From NCBI RefSeq assembly GCF_900141705.1, contig NZ_FQYM01000009.1, forward strand, positions 1-64,000: a stretch of 64,000 bases of DNA, written 5' to 3'. Of the stretch, positions 17,710 through 25,829 are shown one piece after another; the stretch's first letter is position 1, and each line of letters begins with the position of its first letter. A model generated the notes under the pieces. The model ran no database searches and had not been told where the DNA came from. It saw only the letters and a list, made by a program, of their open reading frames with translations. This DNA comes from Fibrobacter sp. UWP2 (GTDB lineage: Bacteria; Fibrobacterota; Fibrobacteria; Fibrobacterales; Fibrobacteraceae). The position numbers were made by a program, and so were the translations under genes.

Positions 17710-19254
17710 TTATTTGTCGGTCGCCTTCGGGTTGAACTTGTTCTTTTTGTCGAGGGACTCGTCCCACTTGTCGGCATCAAAGTTCTCCCTTGTCGAGAGT
17801 GTTTTGCCGCGTTTGCAAAGGAGCGTCACAAGGCCCGTCGCCAAAATCACGGCGAGGGCGATGGCGGTATTGTAGTCGAGGCCAAAGCCGAGCGGGGCGC
17901 CCTTGAGGTTTGTGGGGCTCACCCAGAGGATGTAGGCAAAGCAAATGAATGACATGAACCAGCAGGGGCAAAGCGTAATCCAGAAGTTCTTCTTTTTACT
18001 CCTCAGGTACACGGTCGCCACGCAGAGGCTGCAAACCGCCATGAGCTGGTTGCTCCAGCTAAAGTAGTTCCATAAAATGTTGAAGCCTTGCGGGTTCAGG
18101 TTGCTCCAGAAGATGATGGCGAGGCAGATGGCGAACATGGGCACGGTGAGGAGCAGACGGTTCTTGGCCTTGGCCTGGTCAATGCCCGTGAGTTCCGCAA
18201 TCGTGAGGCGGAGGCTCCTCAGGCTCGTGTCGCCGCTCGTGATCGCGAGGATGATGACGCCCACCACCACGAGGATGGAAATCGGGGTGAAGGGGATCAC
18301 TGTCGAAACGAGTACGCTCAACACCTTCACGCCACCGGCGCTCATGAGCTGCGGCTGCATGTGGTAAATGAACATACCGCCGGCTGCCCAGATCATGCCG
18401 ATGAGGCCTTCGATAATCATCATGCCGTAGAATGTCTGGCGACCGGTCTTCTCGGTCACCTCGGTGCGGGCGACAAGCGGGCTCTGGGTGCTATGGAAAC
18501 CGCTGATGATGCCACAGGCGATGGTCACAAAGAGCATGGGAATAACGGGCTGGTGGCCCGGATGCTGCACAAAGTTCGAGCCGAAGTCGCTCAGGCTGAT
18601 TTCATCGAGCACGTTTAGATGCGGGGCGATGCCGATCATGATGCCGAGCGAAGCCAATATCAGAAGTCCGCCAAAGATCGGGTAAATGCGGCCGATGACT
18701 TTGTCGATAGGGCAGAAGGTGCTAATGAAGTAATAGGCGAAAATCACGCCGACCGCAATCCAAAAGAGCGTGGGCGAAACTGCCGAGCCCACAAGGATCG
18801 GGGTGTTGACAAGCTGTGCCGGCGTGTTGGTGAACACGGCGCCCACGAGGATGAGCGCGACCGAGATAAGGGTCATCACGACCTTCGAGGGCCCCTTGCC
18901 CAGGAATTTGCGCGAAAGGGCGGGCACGTTGTAGCCGTTGTTGCGCATGCTGACCATGCCAGAGAAGTAGTCGTGCACGGCTCCGCCAAGCACGTTCCCG
19001 AGCGGAAGAATAATGAACACGATGGCGCCGAACTTGATGCCGAGAATCACGCCGATCACAGGACCGATTCCCGCGATGTTCAAGAGCTGGATGAGCATGT
19101 TCTTCCAGTGCTTCATCGGGACGCGGTCGACGCCGTCCGGGATGGCGAGCGCAGGCGGTTTGCGGTCGTCGGGGCCGAAGACTTTTTCAACGAACTTTCC
19201 GTAGGTGAAGTATCCTCCAACGAGGATGGCGATACCAATTAAGAATGTAATCAT
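17710..19254 (-). CDS. cstA: CstA-family carbon starvation / pyruvate-peptide transporter
   Basis: 514 residues with about thirteen hydrophobic segments, an integral inner-membrane protein. Family signatures include PMKHWKNMLIQLLNIAGIGPVIG near residue 48, PLGNVLGGAVHDYFSGM, and FHSTQSPLVARTE in the middle. Members take up pyruvate or peptides, often under carbon limitation. It is shorter than E. coli CstA (about 700 residues) and resembles the compact form common in anaerobes. The C-terminus is basic and cytoplasmic. It leads directly into recD2. Substrate is not determinable here. Confidence 0.92.
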   Translation of the reverse strand: MITFLIGIAILVGGYFTYGKFVEKVFGPDDRKPPALAIPDGVDRVPMKHWKNMLIQLLNIAGIGPVIGVILGIKFGAIVFIILPLGNVLGGAVHDYFSGMVSMRNNGYNVPALSRKFLGKGPSKVVMTLISVALILVGAVFTNTPAQLVNTPILVGSAVSPTLFWIAVGVIFAYYFISTFCPIDKVIGRIYPIFGGLLILASLGIMIGIAPHLNVLDEISLSDFGSNFVQHPGHQPVIPMLFVTIACGIISGFHSTQSPLVARTEVTEKTGRQTFYGMMIIEGLIGMIWAAGGMFIYHMQPQLMSAGGVKVLSVLVSTVIPFTPISILVVVGVIILAITSGDTSLRSLRLTIAELTGIDQAKAKNRLLLTVPMFAICLAIIFWSNLNPQGFNILWNYFSWSNQLMAVCSLCVATVYLRSKKKNFWITLCPCWFMSFICFAYILWVSPTNLKGAPLGFGLDYNTAIALAVILATGLVTLLCKRGKTLSTRENFDADKWDESLDKKNKFNPKATDK

Positions 19255-19282
19255 GTTGTTTGCCTTCTTTTTGTGTTAAAAC

Positions 19283-20434
19283 TTATTCTTCTGCGGAGTC
19301 TCCTTCGTCCGTAGTGCTTGCGCTGTCGTTTTCGGCGCTTTCGTCGGCAGCTTCGCCAGCGGTTTTGTTGGTGTTGTCGTTTTTGCTGTCGTCGGTATTT
19401 TTGCTTTTGACGGGATCGTCTTCGCCAAACTGCTGCCTAAAGTAAAGGATGTTCGTGGTGAAGCTCGACTTGCCTGCGTAATCGAAGCCGACGACCGGGT
19501 GGAACGAGGTGCCCAGCTGGAAGGCGACGGCAATGCCGAATTTGAAGCCGTTATTGCCCTTGACCGAGATGTTCGGGTTGATGGTCTGCCCGTAGTAGCC
19601 CACGGGTTGGTTGTTCTCCTTGGTTTGGCAGGTCAGCTTGCCGCTCGATTCCATGTTGGCGTACTGGTAGCCGAGCGTGAGCATGGCTTCCACGAACTTG
19701 ACCGGCTTGTAGCCAATGACGGCGTCGAAGGTGAGGGCGGTAATGTCGAGGTCCAGCGAACCGTCGTAGTCTTCGGGCTGGTAGCTGATGCTGCTGGTGT
19801 TGTAGCCGAACACGAGGCTCACGTCAAGACCTTGCGCGGCGGGGGGCAACTTGTCGCGGAACAGGTGCCCAAAGCTGTATTGCAGGCCAAAGCCAAACAG
19901 GTTGAACCCTTGCAATTCGCTAATGGAGGGGAGCATCATAAAGCGGAGCACGGCACGGGCGTGGTAAAAGCTTGCGCCAAGCTGCAGGTAGGGGTAGGTG
20001 AAAAAGCCGAGCCCGTTCAGGGTCTCGTTGCCGTAAATGGTCCAGTCGGTCGCGGCGCTGTCCGGGTCGCCGTGGGTGCCAAAGATGGTCGGAACCTGTT
20101 CCGGGTCCCCGAATTCATCAACCTCGGTAAACTTTTGGTCGTCGCTTCCAATGGGGATAAGCGAAATGGGAAGCCCCGCTTCAAAGGTGAAACTTTGCGG
20201 GACGCTCGCGCTCACGTACCAGTTGCTGTTCAAAACATTGCCCAGGTTGTCGATGATGGGCTTTACGTAACCGGGACGGTTAAAGAATCGAGCGACACTC
20301 GGGTCTGGGTTAGCGCGGTCCTCAAAGGCGGCGAGAGACTCGTAAATGGAGGCCCAGCCCTTGTCGTCCATGGCGCAAACGGAGGCAACTGCCCCCAGGA
20401 TAATCAGGATTGTCTTTTTGGCAGTCTTTTTCAT
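19283..20434 (-). CDS. outer-membrane-type protein with acidic C-terminal tail
   Basis: 383 residues. A signal peptide (MKKTAKKTILIILGAVASVCA) precedes a mature domain with many short amphipathic beta segments and aromatic/Gly alternation (for example YLQLGASFYHARAVLRF, FGLQYSFGHLF). This is a barrel-like pattern similar to Bacteroidetes/Fibrobacter outer-membrane proteins; it may belong to the DUF6588 group, which I cannot confirm. The last 45 residues are low complexity, rich in Asp, Glu, Ser, Asn and Thr, and lack an aromatic C-terminal residue. That tail probably lies outside the barrel. It lies upstream of cstA on the same strand with a 28-nt gap. Confidence 0.65.
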   Translation of the reverse strand: MKKTAKKTILIILGAVASVCAMDDKGWASIYESLAAFEDRANPDPSVARFFNRPGYVKPIIDNLGNVLNSNWYVSASVPQSFTFEAGLPISLIPIGSDDQKFTEVDEFGDPEQVPTIFGTHGDPDSAATDWTIYGNETLNGLGFFTYPYLQLGASFYHARAVLRFMMLPSISELQGFNLFGFGLQYSFGHLFRDKLPPAAQGLDVSLVFGYNTSSISYQPEDYDGSLDLDITALTFDAVIGYKPVKFVEAMLTLGYQYANMESSGKLTCQTKENNQPVGYYGQTINPNISVKGNNGFKFGIAVAFQLGTSFHPVVGFDYAGKSSFTTNILYFRQQFGEDDPVKSKNTDDSKNDNTNKTAGEAADESAENDSASTTDEGDSAEE

Positions 20435-20474
20435 GCCGCCAAAGATAGCTAAAAATGGGGTTCTTGACCGAGGG

Positions 20475-21143
20475 CTAGAACTGGTATTGGAGTCCCACGG
20501 AGACCATTACGTAGGTCTGCCACAGGTAGGGATCCAGGTCCAGCGTCCCGGTGGCCTTGGAGTTGACCGCCTTGAACCAGTTCTCGTAAATCTTGATGGC
20601 CGGGACCATCGAGAAATTGTCGGTAATGTAGTAATGGATGTTTGTGATGAATGCGAATCCGGAGCCCATCAGCTCGGAATTCTGGATTTTGCCGCCAATG
20701 TAGGCGGAATTCTCGGTCTTGAGGTTTGTGTAAGAGTAGCCAATGCCCGCGCCAATCTGGAAGAAGTCGGGCCAAAAGAAGTTGTACATGAATTCAAAAC
20801 CGAAACGCCAATAGGTGTATTTCTCGGTGACTTCGGGGTTGTCGATGAGTTCGTTGGAGGAGTTCCAATACTGGAAGTCTATATCTAGCGAAAAACAGCG
20901 GATGTTGACGCCCAAGGTGATGTCGGGCATGGGCATGATCTCGATAGCGGGGGTGTAGATAATGGATTTTGCCCCTGTGGAATCGGTGACAGAAATCGCC
21001 CTTTCGTTGACGTCACCCCTAGTGGCGACCGCGCCGAATCCTAAGTTGATATAGTAGGATCGTGGCCAGTAGCCTTCATCCTCGTCGGCGTGGGATATTG
21101 TGAATGCGCACAGGAGTGCGGCGATCGTCAACAAACGTTTCAT
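20475..21143 (-). CDS. small outer-membrane beta-barrel protein
   Basis: 222 residues. A signal peptide cleaves near FTISHA-DED (about residue 19). The mature part is almost all beta strand with alternating aromatics (YYINLGFGAVATRGDV, WRFGFEFMYNFFW, IGAGIGYSYTNLKTE) and ends in VSVGLQYQF, a classic aromatic-terminal insertion signal. Size suggests an eight- to ten-stranded barrel like OmpW or OmpX types, but no family is assigned. The ATG has AGGA upstream. It has the same orientation as the previous gene. Confidence 0.75.
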   Translation of the reverse strand: MKRLLTIAALLCAFTISHADEDEGYWPRSYYINLGFGAVATRGDVNERAISVTDSTGAKSIIYTPAIEIMPMPDITLGVNIRCFSLDIDFQYWNSSNELIDNPEVTEKYTYWRFGFEFMYNFFWPDFFQIGAGIGYSYTNLKTENSAYIGGKIQNSELMGSGFAFITNIHYYITDNFSMVPAIKIYENWFKAVNSKATGTLDLDPYLWQTYVMVSVGLQYQF

Positions 21144-21230
21144 AACAGTCCTTGTCCCAAACCGTCCCGTTTCCTAACCCGTTATGCCCTTTTTTGAGGG
21201 CAAACCAATAATAGTAAATTTACAAAAACA

Positions 21231-22247
21231 TTAAAGGGCGGAGTAGTGGAACATGGCGTCAATGCATTTTTTTGCGGCGACGCGCACATTTTCTTCCAGA
21301 TTCACGTGTTCCGCTTTTTCGGGGTGGCGGAGTGTCTCGAGGATGTTCTCGAGCGAGTTGCTCTTCATGTACTTGCACATGCTGCAGCTGCCGATGAACT
21401 CTTTGTCGGGGAACTCGTAGTGCATGCGGGCGTTGAGGCCGCATTCGGTGAGGAGCAAGAACGGCGTGCCGCTCGGCTGTTCCTTGATGTAGGTGACCAT
21501 CTGGCCGGTGCTGCCCACATAGTCGCTCAAAAGGGCGACTCCCGGGTGGCATTCGGGGTGGCTCACCACTTTGAGGCCCGGGTTCTGCGAGCGGAAGAAG
21601 TTGATGAGTTCGGGGTCGTACGTTTCGTGCACGTAGCAGCAGCCTGTGTGGAGTACGATTTTCTTTTTGATGCCCTGGCGGATGAGTTCCTTCTGCAGGT
21701 TCTCGCCCATCAGGCGGTCGGGAACGAACACGATCTTGTCGTTCTCGAGGGACTTCACAATCTTGAGGACGTTGCCGCTGGTGACGCAAACGTCGCAGGC
21801 CGCCTTCACGTCGGCGGTGGTGTTGATGTAGCACACGAACGTGTGGTCGGGGTACTTTTTGCGGAGCGCCTGCACCTCTTCGCCGGTAATGGAGTCGGCG
21901 AGGCTGCAGCCGGTGAGCGGCCCTGGGATGAGCACGTCCTTGGTGGAGTTCAAGATCTTTGCGGTTTCGCCCATGAAACGCACCGCCGAGAACACGATGG
22001 TCTTTGCCTTGACCGTTGTGGCGTCCTGGCTCAGCTTGAAGCTGTCGCCCGTGTAGTCGGCGACGCCCAGCACTATTTCGGGGGCCACGTAGCTGTGCGC
22101 AAGGATCACGGCGTCGCGTTCCTTTTTGAGCTCGTTGATCTCGTTGATGGTCGAGATCATCTGCTCGCACTTTTCCATGGTGTAGGTGCAAAGGACTGCA
22201 CCCGGGTGGATTTTGTTCAGACGGTTGTAAAGCTCTTCTGCGGTCAT
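21231..22247 (-). CDS. nadA: quinolinate synthase A
   Basis: 338 residues from ATG 22247; an in-frame ATG at 22289 would overlap the upstream gene and add a non-family segment. NadA condenses iminoaspartate with dihydroxyacetone phosphate to quinolinate in de novo NAD synthesis using a [4Fe-4S] cluster. Seen: AVILAHSYVAPEI, GDSFKLSQDA, the cluster Cys segments PLTGCSLADS, HTGCCYVHE and GSCSMCKYMKSN, plus HPECHPGV and GSTGQMVTYI. The partner enzymes nadB and nadC are not in this window. It is the last gene of a run of minus-strand genes, 26 nt after the metallophosphoesterase. Confidence 0.96.
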   Translation of the reverse strand: MTAEELYNRLNKIHPGAVLCTYTMEKCEQMISTINEINELKKERDAVILAHSYVAPEIVLGVADYTGDSFKLSQDATTVKAKTIVFSAVRFMGETAKILNSTKDVLIPGPLTGCSLADSITGEEVQALRKKYPDHTFVCYINTTADVKAACDVCVTSGNVLKIVKSLENDKIVFVPDRLMGENLQKELIRQGIKKKIVLHTGCCYVHETYDPELINFFRSQNPGLKVVSHPECHPGVALLSDYVGSTGQMVTYIKEQPSGTPFLLLTECGLNARMHYEFPDKEFIGSCSMCKYMKSNSLENILETLRHPEKAEHVNLEENVRVAAKKCIDAMFHYSAL

Positions 22248-22273
22248 GCCGCCAAATTTAGCAAATGGGGACG

Positions 22274-23101
22274 TCAATAGCCAGCCCATTCTGCCGAAAT
22301 AGACGGGCTCGCCTTGCGAATCGCTTCGTCCTCGGGCGTGTTTTTTGCCGGGGCGATTTCGCCCGCGGCGATTTTCGCCTTGATTTCGTCAAAAGTACGG
22401 GGAGGCACCGAAGAGGGGGTGTTGTCGCCCAGCACCTTGCAGGGGGCGGCCTCCGATTCTTTCGCCTTGTCCTTGACGGGCGTGTATTCGCGAGCGGCGG
22501 GAATCTTGTAGAACTTGTCCTCTTCGGGGCACCATGCTGTAAGGCTCTTGCCGTAAACACACCCCGAGTCGAGACCGATGAATCCAGGGACGTGTACAAA
22601 GCCCTGCTTGGCCCAGTGCCCAAAAATCACGAGCTTGTCCCATTGGACCTGCTCGTACCAGGGCTTGTCATTCCAGTAACGGATCGAGAGCAACACTTCG
22701 GGGTTCATGTCCTCGAGGTGGGATTTGCCCGGTTCAAGGCCCGCGTGCACCAGCAGGGCGTGTGGCGTGTCGCGCCATAGCGGCCACGTTTTGACGGTGT
22801 CGCGGATGTAGGTCCACTCTTCGAGCGAAAGCGCCTTGAAACGCTTGCGCTGTTTTTCGGTCCAGTACGACTCGGGCGTTTGCATCATGCGGATGAGGTG
22901 CTCTTCGTGGTTGCCGCGTACGGTCAAAATGCCGCAGTCCTCCACAATCTTCATCGCCCGCATCATGTCGGGACCCTTGTTGATGATGTCGCCCGTTTGG
23001 TAAAGCGTGTCGCTTCCGCGAACATAGCCGAATGCGTCCAGAATTTTTTCAAGTTCGTCGGCGCAACCGTGCACGTCACCTATGTAAAGAGTCCTAGACA
23101 T
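22274..23101 (-). CDS. calcineurin-like metallophosphoesterase (PPP/ApaH-like)
   Basis: 275 residues from ATG 23101, which directly precedes SRTLYIGDVHG; longer readings add an unrelated N-terminus. The binuclear metal site is visible: GDVHG (residue ~8), TGDIINKGP, and VRGNHEEHLIRMM, with a late LLVHAGLEPG and IFGHWAKQG histidine. This set is typical of PPP-superfamily phosphatases, including symmetric diadenosine tetraphosphatase and bacterial Ser/Thr phosphatases. The last 70 residues are a Lys/Glu/Ala-rich extension. Substrate unknown. The gene lies between rluB and nadA; the 103-nt gap before it may hold a promoter. Confidence 0.88.
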   Translation of the reverse strand: MSRTLYIGDVHGCADELEKILDAFGYVRGSDTLYQTGDIINKGPDMMRAMKIVEDCGILTVRGNHEEHLIRMMQTPESYWTEKQRKRFKALSLEEWTYIRDTVKTWPLWRDTPHALLVHAGLEPGKSHLEDMNPEVLLSIRYWNDKPWYEQVQWDKLVIFGHWAKQGFVHVPGFIGLDSGCVYGKSLTAWCPEEDKFYKIPAAREYTPVKDKAKESEAAPCKVLGDNTPSSVPPRTFDEIKAKIAAGEIAPAKNTPEDEAIRKASPSISAEWAGY

Positions 23102-23204
23102 AATTGATAATGGGTGATTGATGATGTGAAATCTTCTATCTCTAAGTTCTGCCAACTGAACTGTTTCATACAAGCATCTATCTCTCGTCTGAAGGCGCAG
23201 CCGC

Positions 23205-23933
23205 CTATAGGTGTACTGCTTGGCGCAATTTGTTCATCTCGTCGGCGGTGAGTTCGCGGAATTCGCCGGCGGGCAGGTCGCCCAGCTGAATATGGCAGTA
23301 GCTCACGCGTTTGAGGTCACGGATCTCGTAACCCACGGCGCGCATCATGCGGCGGATTTCGCGGTTTTTGCCCTCAATGAGCCAGAGTTCCGCGTAGTCC
23401 TTTTCAAGGTACACGTCTGTCGCAAAGGCGATTTCTTCTTCGGCGTTCGGGTCTTCGGGGTCGCGGATGTCCACGCCGTTGACCAGCTTTTGCGCGGCTG
23501 ATTCCGAAAGTGGACGTGTGGTCCATACAAAGTAGCTGCGAGGGATTTCGTAGCTCGGGTGAGTCAAGCGGTGCAGCAGTTCGCCGTCGTCGGTGAACAG
23601 CAATAGACCGCGGCTCTGCAGGTCGAGCCTTCCCACGTACTTGAACGTTTGGTATCCCGGCGGCAGGTAGTCGTAAACGGTGCGGCGGCCTTGCGGGTCG
23701 TCCTTGGTGCAAACGCAGCCTGCCGGCTTGTGGAATAAAATAGCCTTCGTTTTTTTTGGGAGCGTCGCGCGCTTGCCATCGACCAGCACCTCGTCCTCGT
23801 TTTCGTCCACCTGGTGACCGAGGTCGCTGATGGTCACTCCGTTGACCTGCACGCGGCCTTCGGCCACGAGCCCGTCGGCGGCGCGGCGACTGGCGAGCCC
23901 GCTGAGCGAGATAAACTTGTTGATGCGCATCAT
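23205..23933 (-). CDS. rluB: RsuA/RluB-family rRNA pseudouridine synthase
   Basis: 242 residues from ATG 23933, whose first bases overlap the stop of the upstream activator gene (ATGA), implying translational coupling. The N-terminal S4 RNA-binding domain (MMRINKFISLSGLASRRAAD, residues ~1-60) is followed by the catalytic domain with FHKPAGCVCT and YVGRLDLQSRGLLLFTDDGEL, where the Asp of GRLD is catalytic. WLIEGKNREIRRMMRAVGYE is the third family motif. Family members make pseudouridine at position 2605 of 23S rRNA (RluB) or 516 of 16S rRNA (RsuA); RluB is a preference, not a proof. Coupling to a regulator gene is unusual. Confidence 0.88.
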   Translation of the reverse strand: MMRINKFISLSGLASRRAADGLVAEGRVQVNGVTISDLGHQVDENEDEVLVDGKRATLPKKTKAILFHKPAGCVCTKDDPQGRRTVYDYLPPGYQTFKYVGRLDLQSRGLLLFTDDGELLHRLTHPSYEIPRSYFVWTTRPLSESAAQKLVNGVDIRDPEDPNAEEEIAFATDVYLEKDYAELWLIEGKNREIRRMMRAVGYEIRDLKRVSYCHIQLGDLPAGEFRELTADEMNKLRQAVHL

Positions 23934-25423
23934 GTTTCGGTACTGTCCATTTCGATTTTGAGCGCCTTCACCTTGCGCCACAACGTGGATCGGCTAATGC
24001 CCAGCTTTTCGCAAATCTCCGCCTGGTTCCCCTTGCACACCGAGAGCGCATGCAAAATGTGACGACGCTCCATCTCTTCGAGCGAAATGATTTCGTCCTC
24101 GGATTCCTGCGGGGCGCTTTTGCCGGCGGGGCGGGCGAGGGCGTTGTTGCGGGAATTGCCTGCGGTGGGTTCGGCGGTGTGGTTCTCAATGGCTTGGACC
24201 GGCTCCACGACGATTTCGCCGTCAATAGCGTCGCTCTTCATGTGCGGGATGGCGAACTGCTTTTCGCGCGCCTCTGCCTGTACTTCTTCGGGCAGGTCCT
24301 CCAGGCGGATGACGCCGTTCTCGGAGAGCACAATCGCGTGCTCCACGATGTTCTCGAGTTCGCGGATGTTGCCTGGGTAGGGGTATTTGGTCAGCGCGTA
24401 CTGCGCTGCCGGTTCCAGGTCCAGAATCTCCTTGTTGTGCGTTTCTTTGTACTTCAAAATAAAGTAGCGGATGAGCGTCGGGATGACCGGCTTGCGTTCA
24501 CGCAGGGGAGGGAGCTGCAGGTGGAATGTGTTCAGACGGTAGTAAAGGTCTTCGCGAAAATCGCCTTGCAGCATGGCCTGCTGCAGGTCGCGGTTGGTCG
24601 CGGCAATCACGCGCACGTCCAGGTAGCGGGCCTCGTTTTCGCCTACGCGGCGAATCTCGTGGCTCTGCAAAAAACGCAGCAACTTCACTTGGGTCGCCGC
24701 CGAGAGCTCACCGACTTCGTCGAGGAACAGTGTGCCGCCGTTCGCCGATTCAAACAAGCCCTTCTTGTCCATGGTAGATCCGGTGTAGGAGCCTTTTTTT
24801 GCTCCAAAGAGTTCGCTCTCGACCAGGTTCTCGGGAATCGCGCCGCAGTTGACTGCCACAAAAGGTTCGTTCGCACGCTTGCTAAAGCGGTGGACTACGT
24901 TCGCCAAGAATTCCTTGCCACTACCCGATTCGCCGGTGATGAGCACGGTACTCGTGGTGGGGGCAATCTTGTAGACCGTCTTTAAAATCTTGCGCATCTC
25001 GGGCGTGTCGCCCAGGAGGCTGTCGAGCACCTGCGATTCCATCAGTTGGTGCGTGCTCTTGTTCTGCTGCTGGGTCTGGATCTTTTTGGCTGTGTCCTCG
25101 AGCTGCTTGAGCGAAACCGGCTTCATCAAAAAGCTGTTGGCGCCGCGGTTGATGGCGCTGGTGGCGCCGGGCCAGTTTTTGCTGTCGCAAAGCACAAAAA
25201 TCTCGATGCCGTGATTTTTCTCTTTGAGGTAGCTTACCATGTCCATGTTTTCGAGAGTCAAAAACGGAACTTCGATAAACGCGAGGTCTATCGCTTCGTT
25301 TTTAATTAAAGGCATGAGCGCGTCACTGTCGGAACACACCAACAACTCGGTGTCGGGCATGAGCCAGGAACGCTGGATGTCGCTGATAAAGGTTTTATCC
25401 AAATCGGCGATCAAGATTTTCAT
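23930..25423 (-). CDS. sigma-54-type AAA+ activator with degenerate receiver domain
   Basis: 497 residues from ATG 25423, 10 nt after the CheY-like gene. Residues 1-115 form a receiver-like fold (MKILIADLDKTF) with conserved Lys101-Pro102. At the usual phospho-Asp place there is Glu51 (DLAFIEVPF), so it cannot be phosphorylated there. The AAA+ domain follows: Walker A GESGSGKE (164-171), VNCGAIPENLVESELFG, Walker B GGTLFLDEVGEL, and DLYYRLNTFHLQLPPLRER. The sigma-54 contact loop is GSYTGS (211-216) instead of GAFTGA. The C-terminal Fis-like helix-turn-helix is ILHALSVCKGNQAEICEKLG and beyond. It is an NtrC-family regulator; partner sigma factor use is uncertain given the altered loop. Its operon includes a kinase and a separate intact receiver. 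Confidence 0.92.
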   Translation of the reverse strand: MKILIADLDKTFISDIQRSWLMPDTELLVCSDSDALMPLIKNEAIDLAFIEVPFLTLENMDMVSYLKEKNHGIEIFVLCDSKNWPGATSAINRGANSFLMKPVSLKQLEDTAKKIQTQQQNKSTHQLMESQVLDSLLGDTPEMRKILKTVYKIAPTTSTVLITGESGSGKEFLANVVHRFSKRANEPFVAVNCGAIPENLVESELFGAKKGSYTGSTMDKKGLFESANGGTLFLDEVGELSAATQVKLLRFLQSHEIRRVGENEARYLDVRVIAATNRDLQQAMLQGDFREDLYYRLNTFHLQLPPLRERKPVIPTLIRYFILKYKETHNKEILDLEPAAQYALTKYPYPGNIRELENIVEHAIVLSENGVIRLEDLPEEVQAEAREKQFAIPHMKSDAIDGEIVVEPVQAIENHTAEPTAGNSRNNALARPAGKSAPQESEDEIISLEEMERRHILHALSVCKGNQAEICEKLGISRSTLWRKVKALKIEMDSTET

Positions 25424-25433
25424 AGATTCTCGA

Positions 25434-25808
25434 TTACTGGTGGTTCTGAATGATTTCCTCGACCTTGGCTCTGATTGCCTGCAGGTCCACGGGCTTGTTG
25501 AATGTGGCAGCCACGTCAAAGTGTTGTGCTGTCACCAGGTAGTCTTCGGCTGCGGTGCGTCCGCCACCGCTCACGGCGATGACGCGGTCGCTCATTCCCA
25601 TACGGCGGAGATCCAAAATCACTTCGTAGCCATCCACATCCGGCATAATGATGTCGGTGATAATGACGTCGAACTTCTTGTTTTGGTACAGGGTCTTGGC
25701 TTCCTTGCCGTTCGAAGCAGTTTCCACCTCGTAGCCCTTGATTTCCATGGCCGATTTCAACATGAGGTTGAATTGTTCGTCATCATCAATAATAAGAATG
25801 GTGGACAT
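25434..25808 (-). CDS. single-domain response regulator (CheY-like)
   Basis: 124 residues from ATG 25808, which has GGAG at correct spacing; a GTG two codons upstream is less likely. The complete receiver fold has the acidic pocket IIDDDEQ, phospho-acceptor Asp in VIITDIIMPDVDGYEV, the Ser switch in IAVSGGG and the Lys in FNKPVDL. No output domain. It sits between the kinase (21-nt gap) and the sigma-54-type activator (10-nt gap), so it is the likely phosphate receiver of this system and may pass the signal by protein contact. Its target is not visible. Confidence 0.93.
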   Translation of the reverse strand: MSTILIIDDDEQFNLMLKSAMEIKGYEVETASNGKEAKTLYQNKKFDVIITDIIMPDVDGYEVILDLRRMGMSDRVIAVSGGGRTAAEDYLVTAQHFDVAATFNKPVDLQAIRAKVEEIIQNHQ

Positions 25809-25829
25809 GATCACTCCTTCCTTTTATCG

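Noticed and set aside
21183-21200. Terminator after nadA (TGCCCT...AGGGCA)
   Set aside because: The short hairpin lacks a following T-run on the minus strand, so I did not list it.
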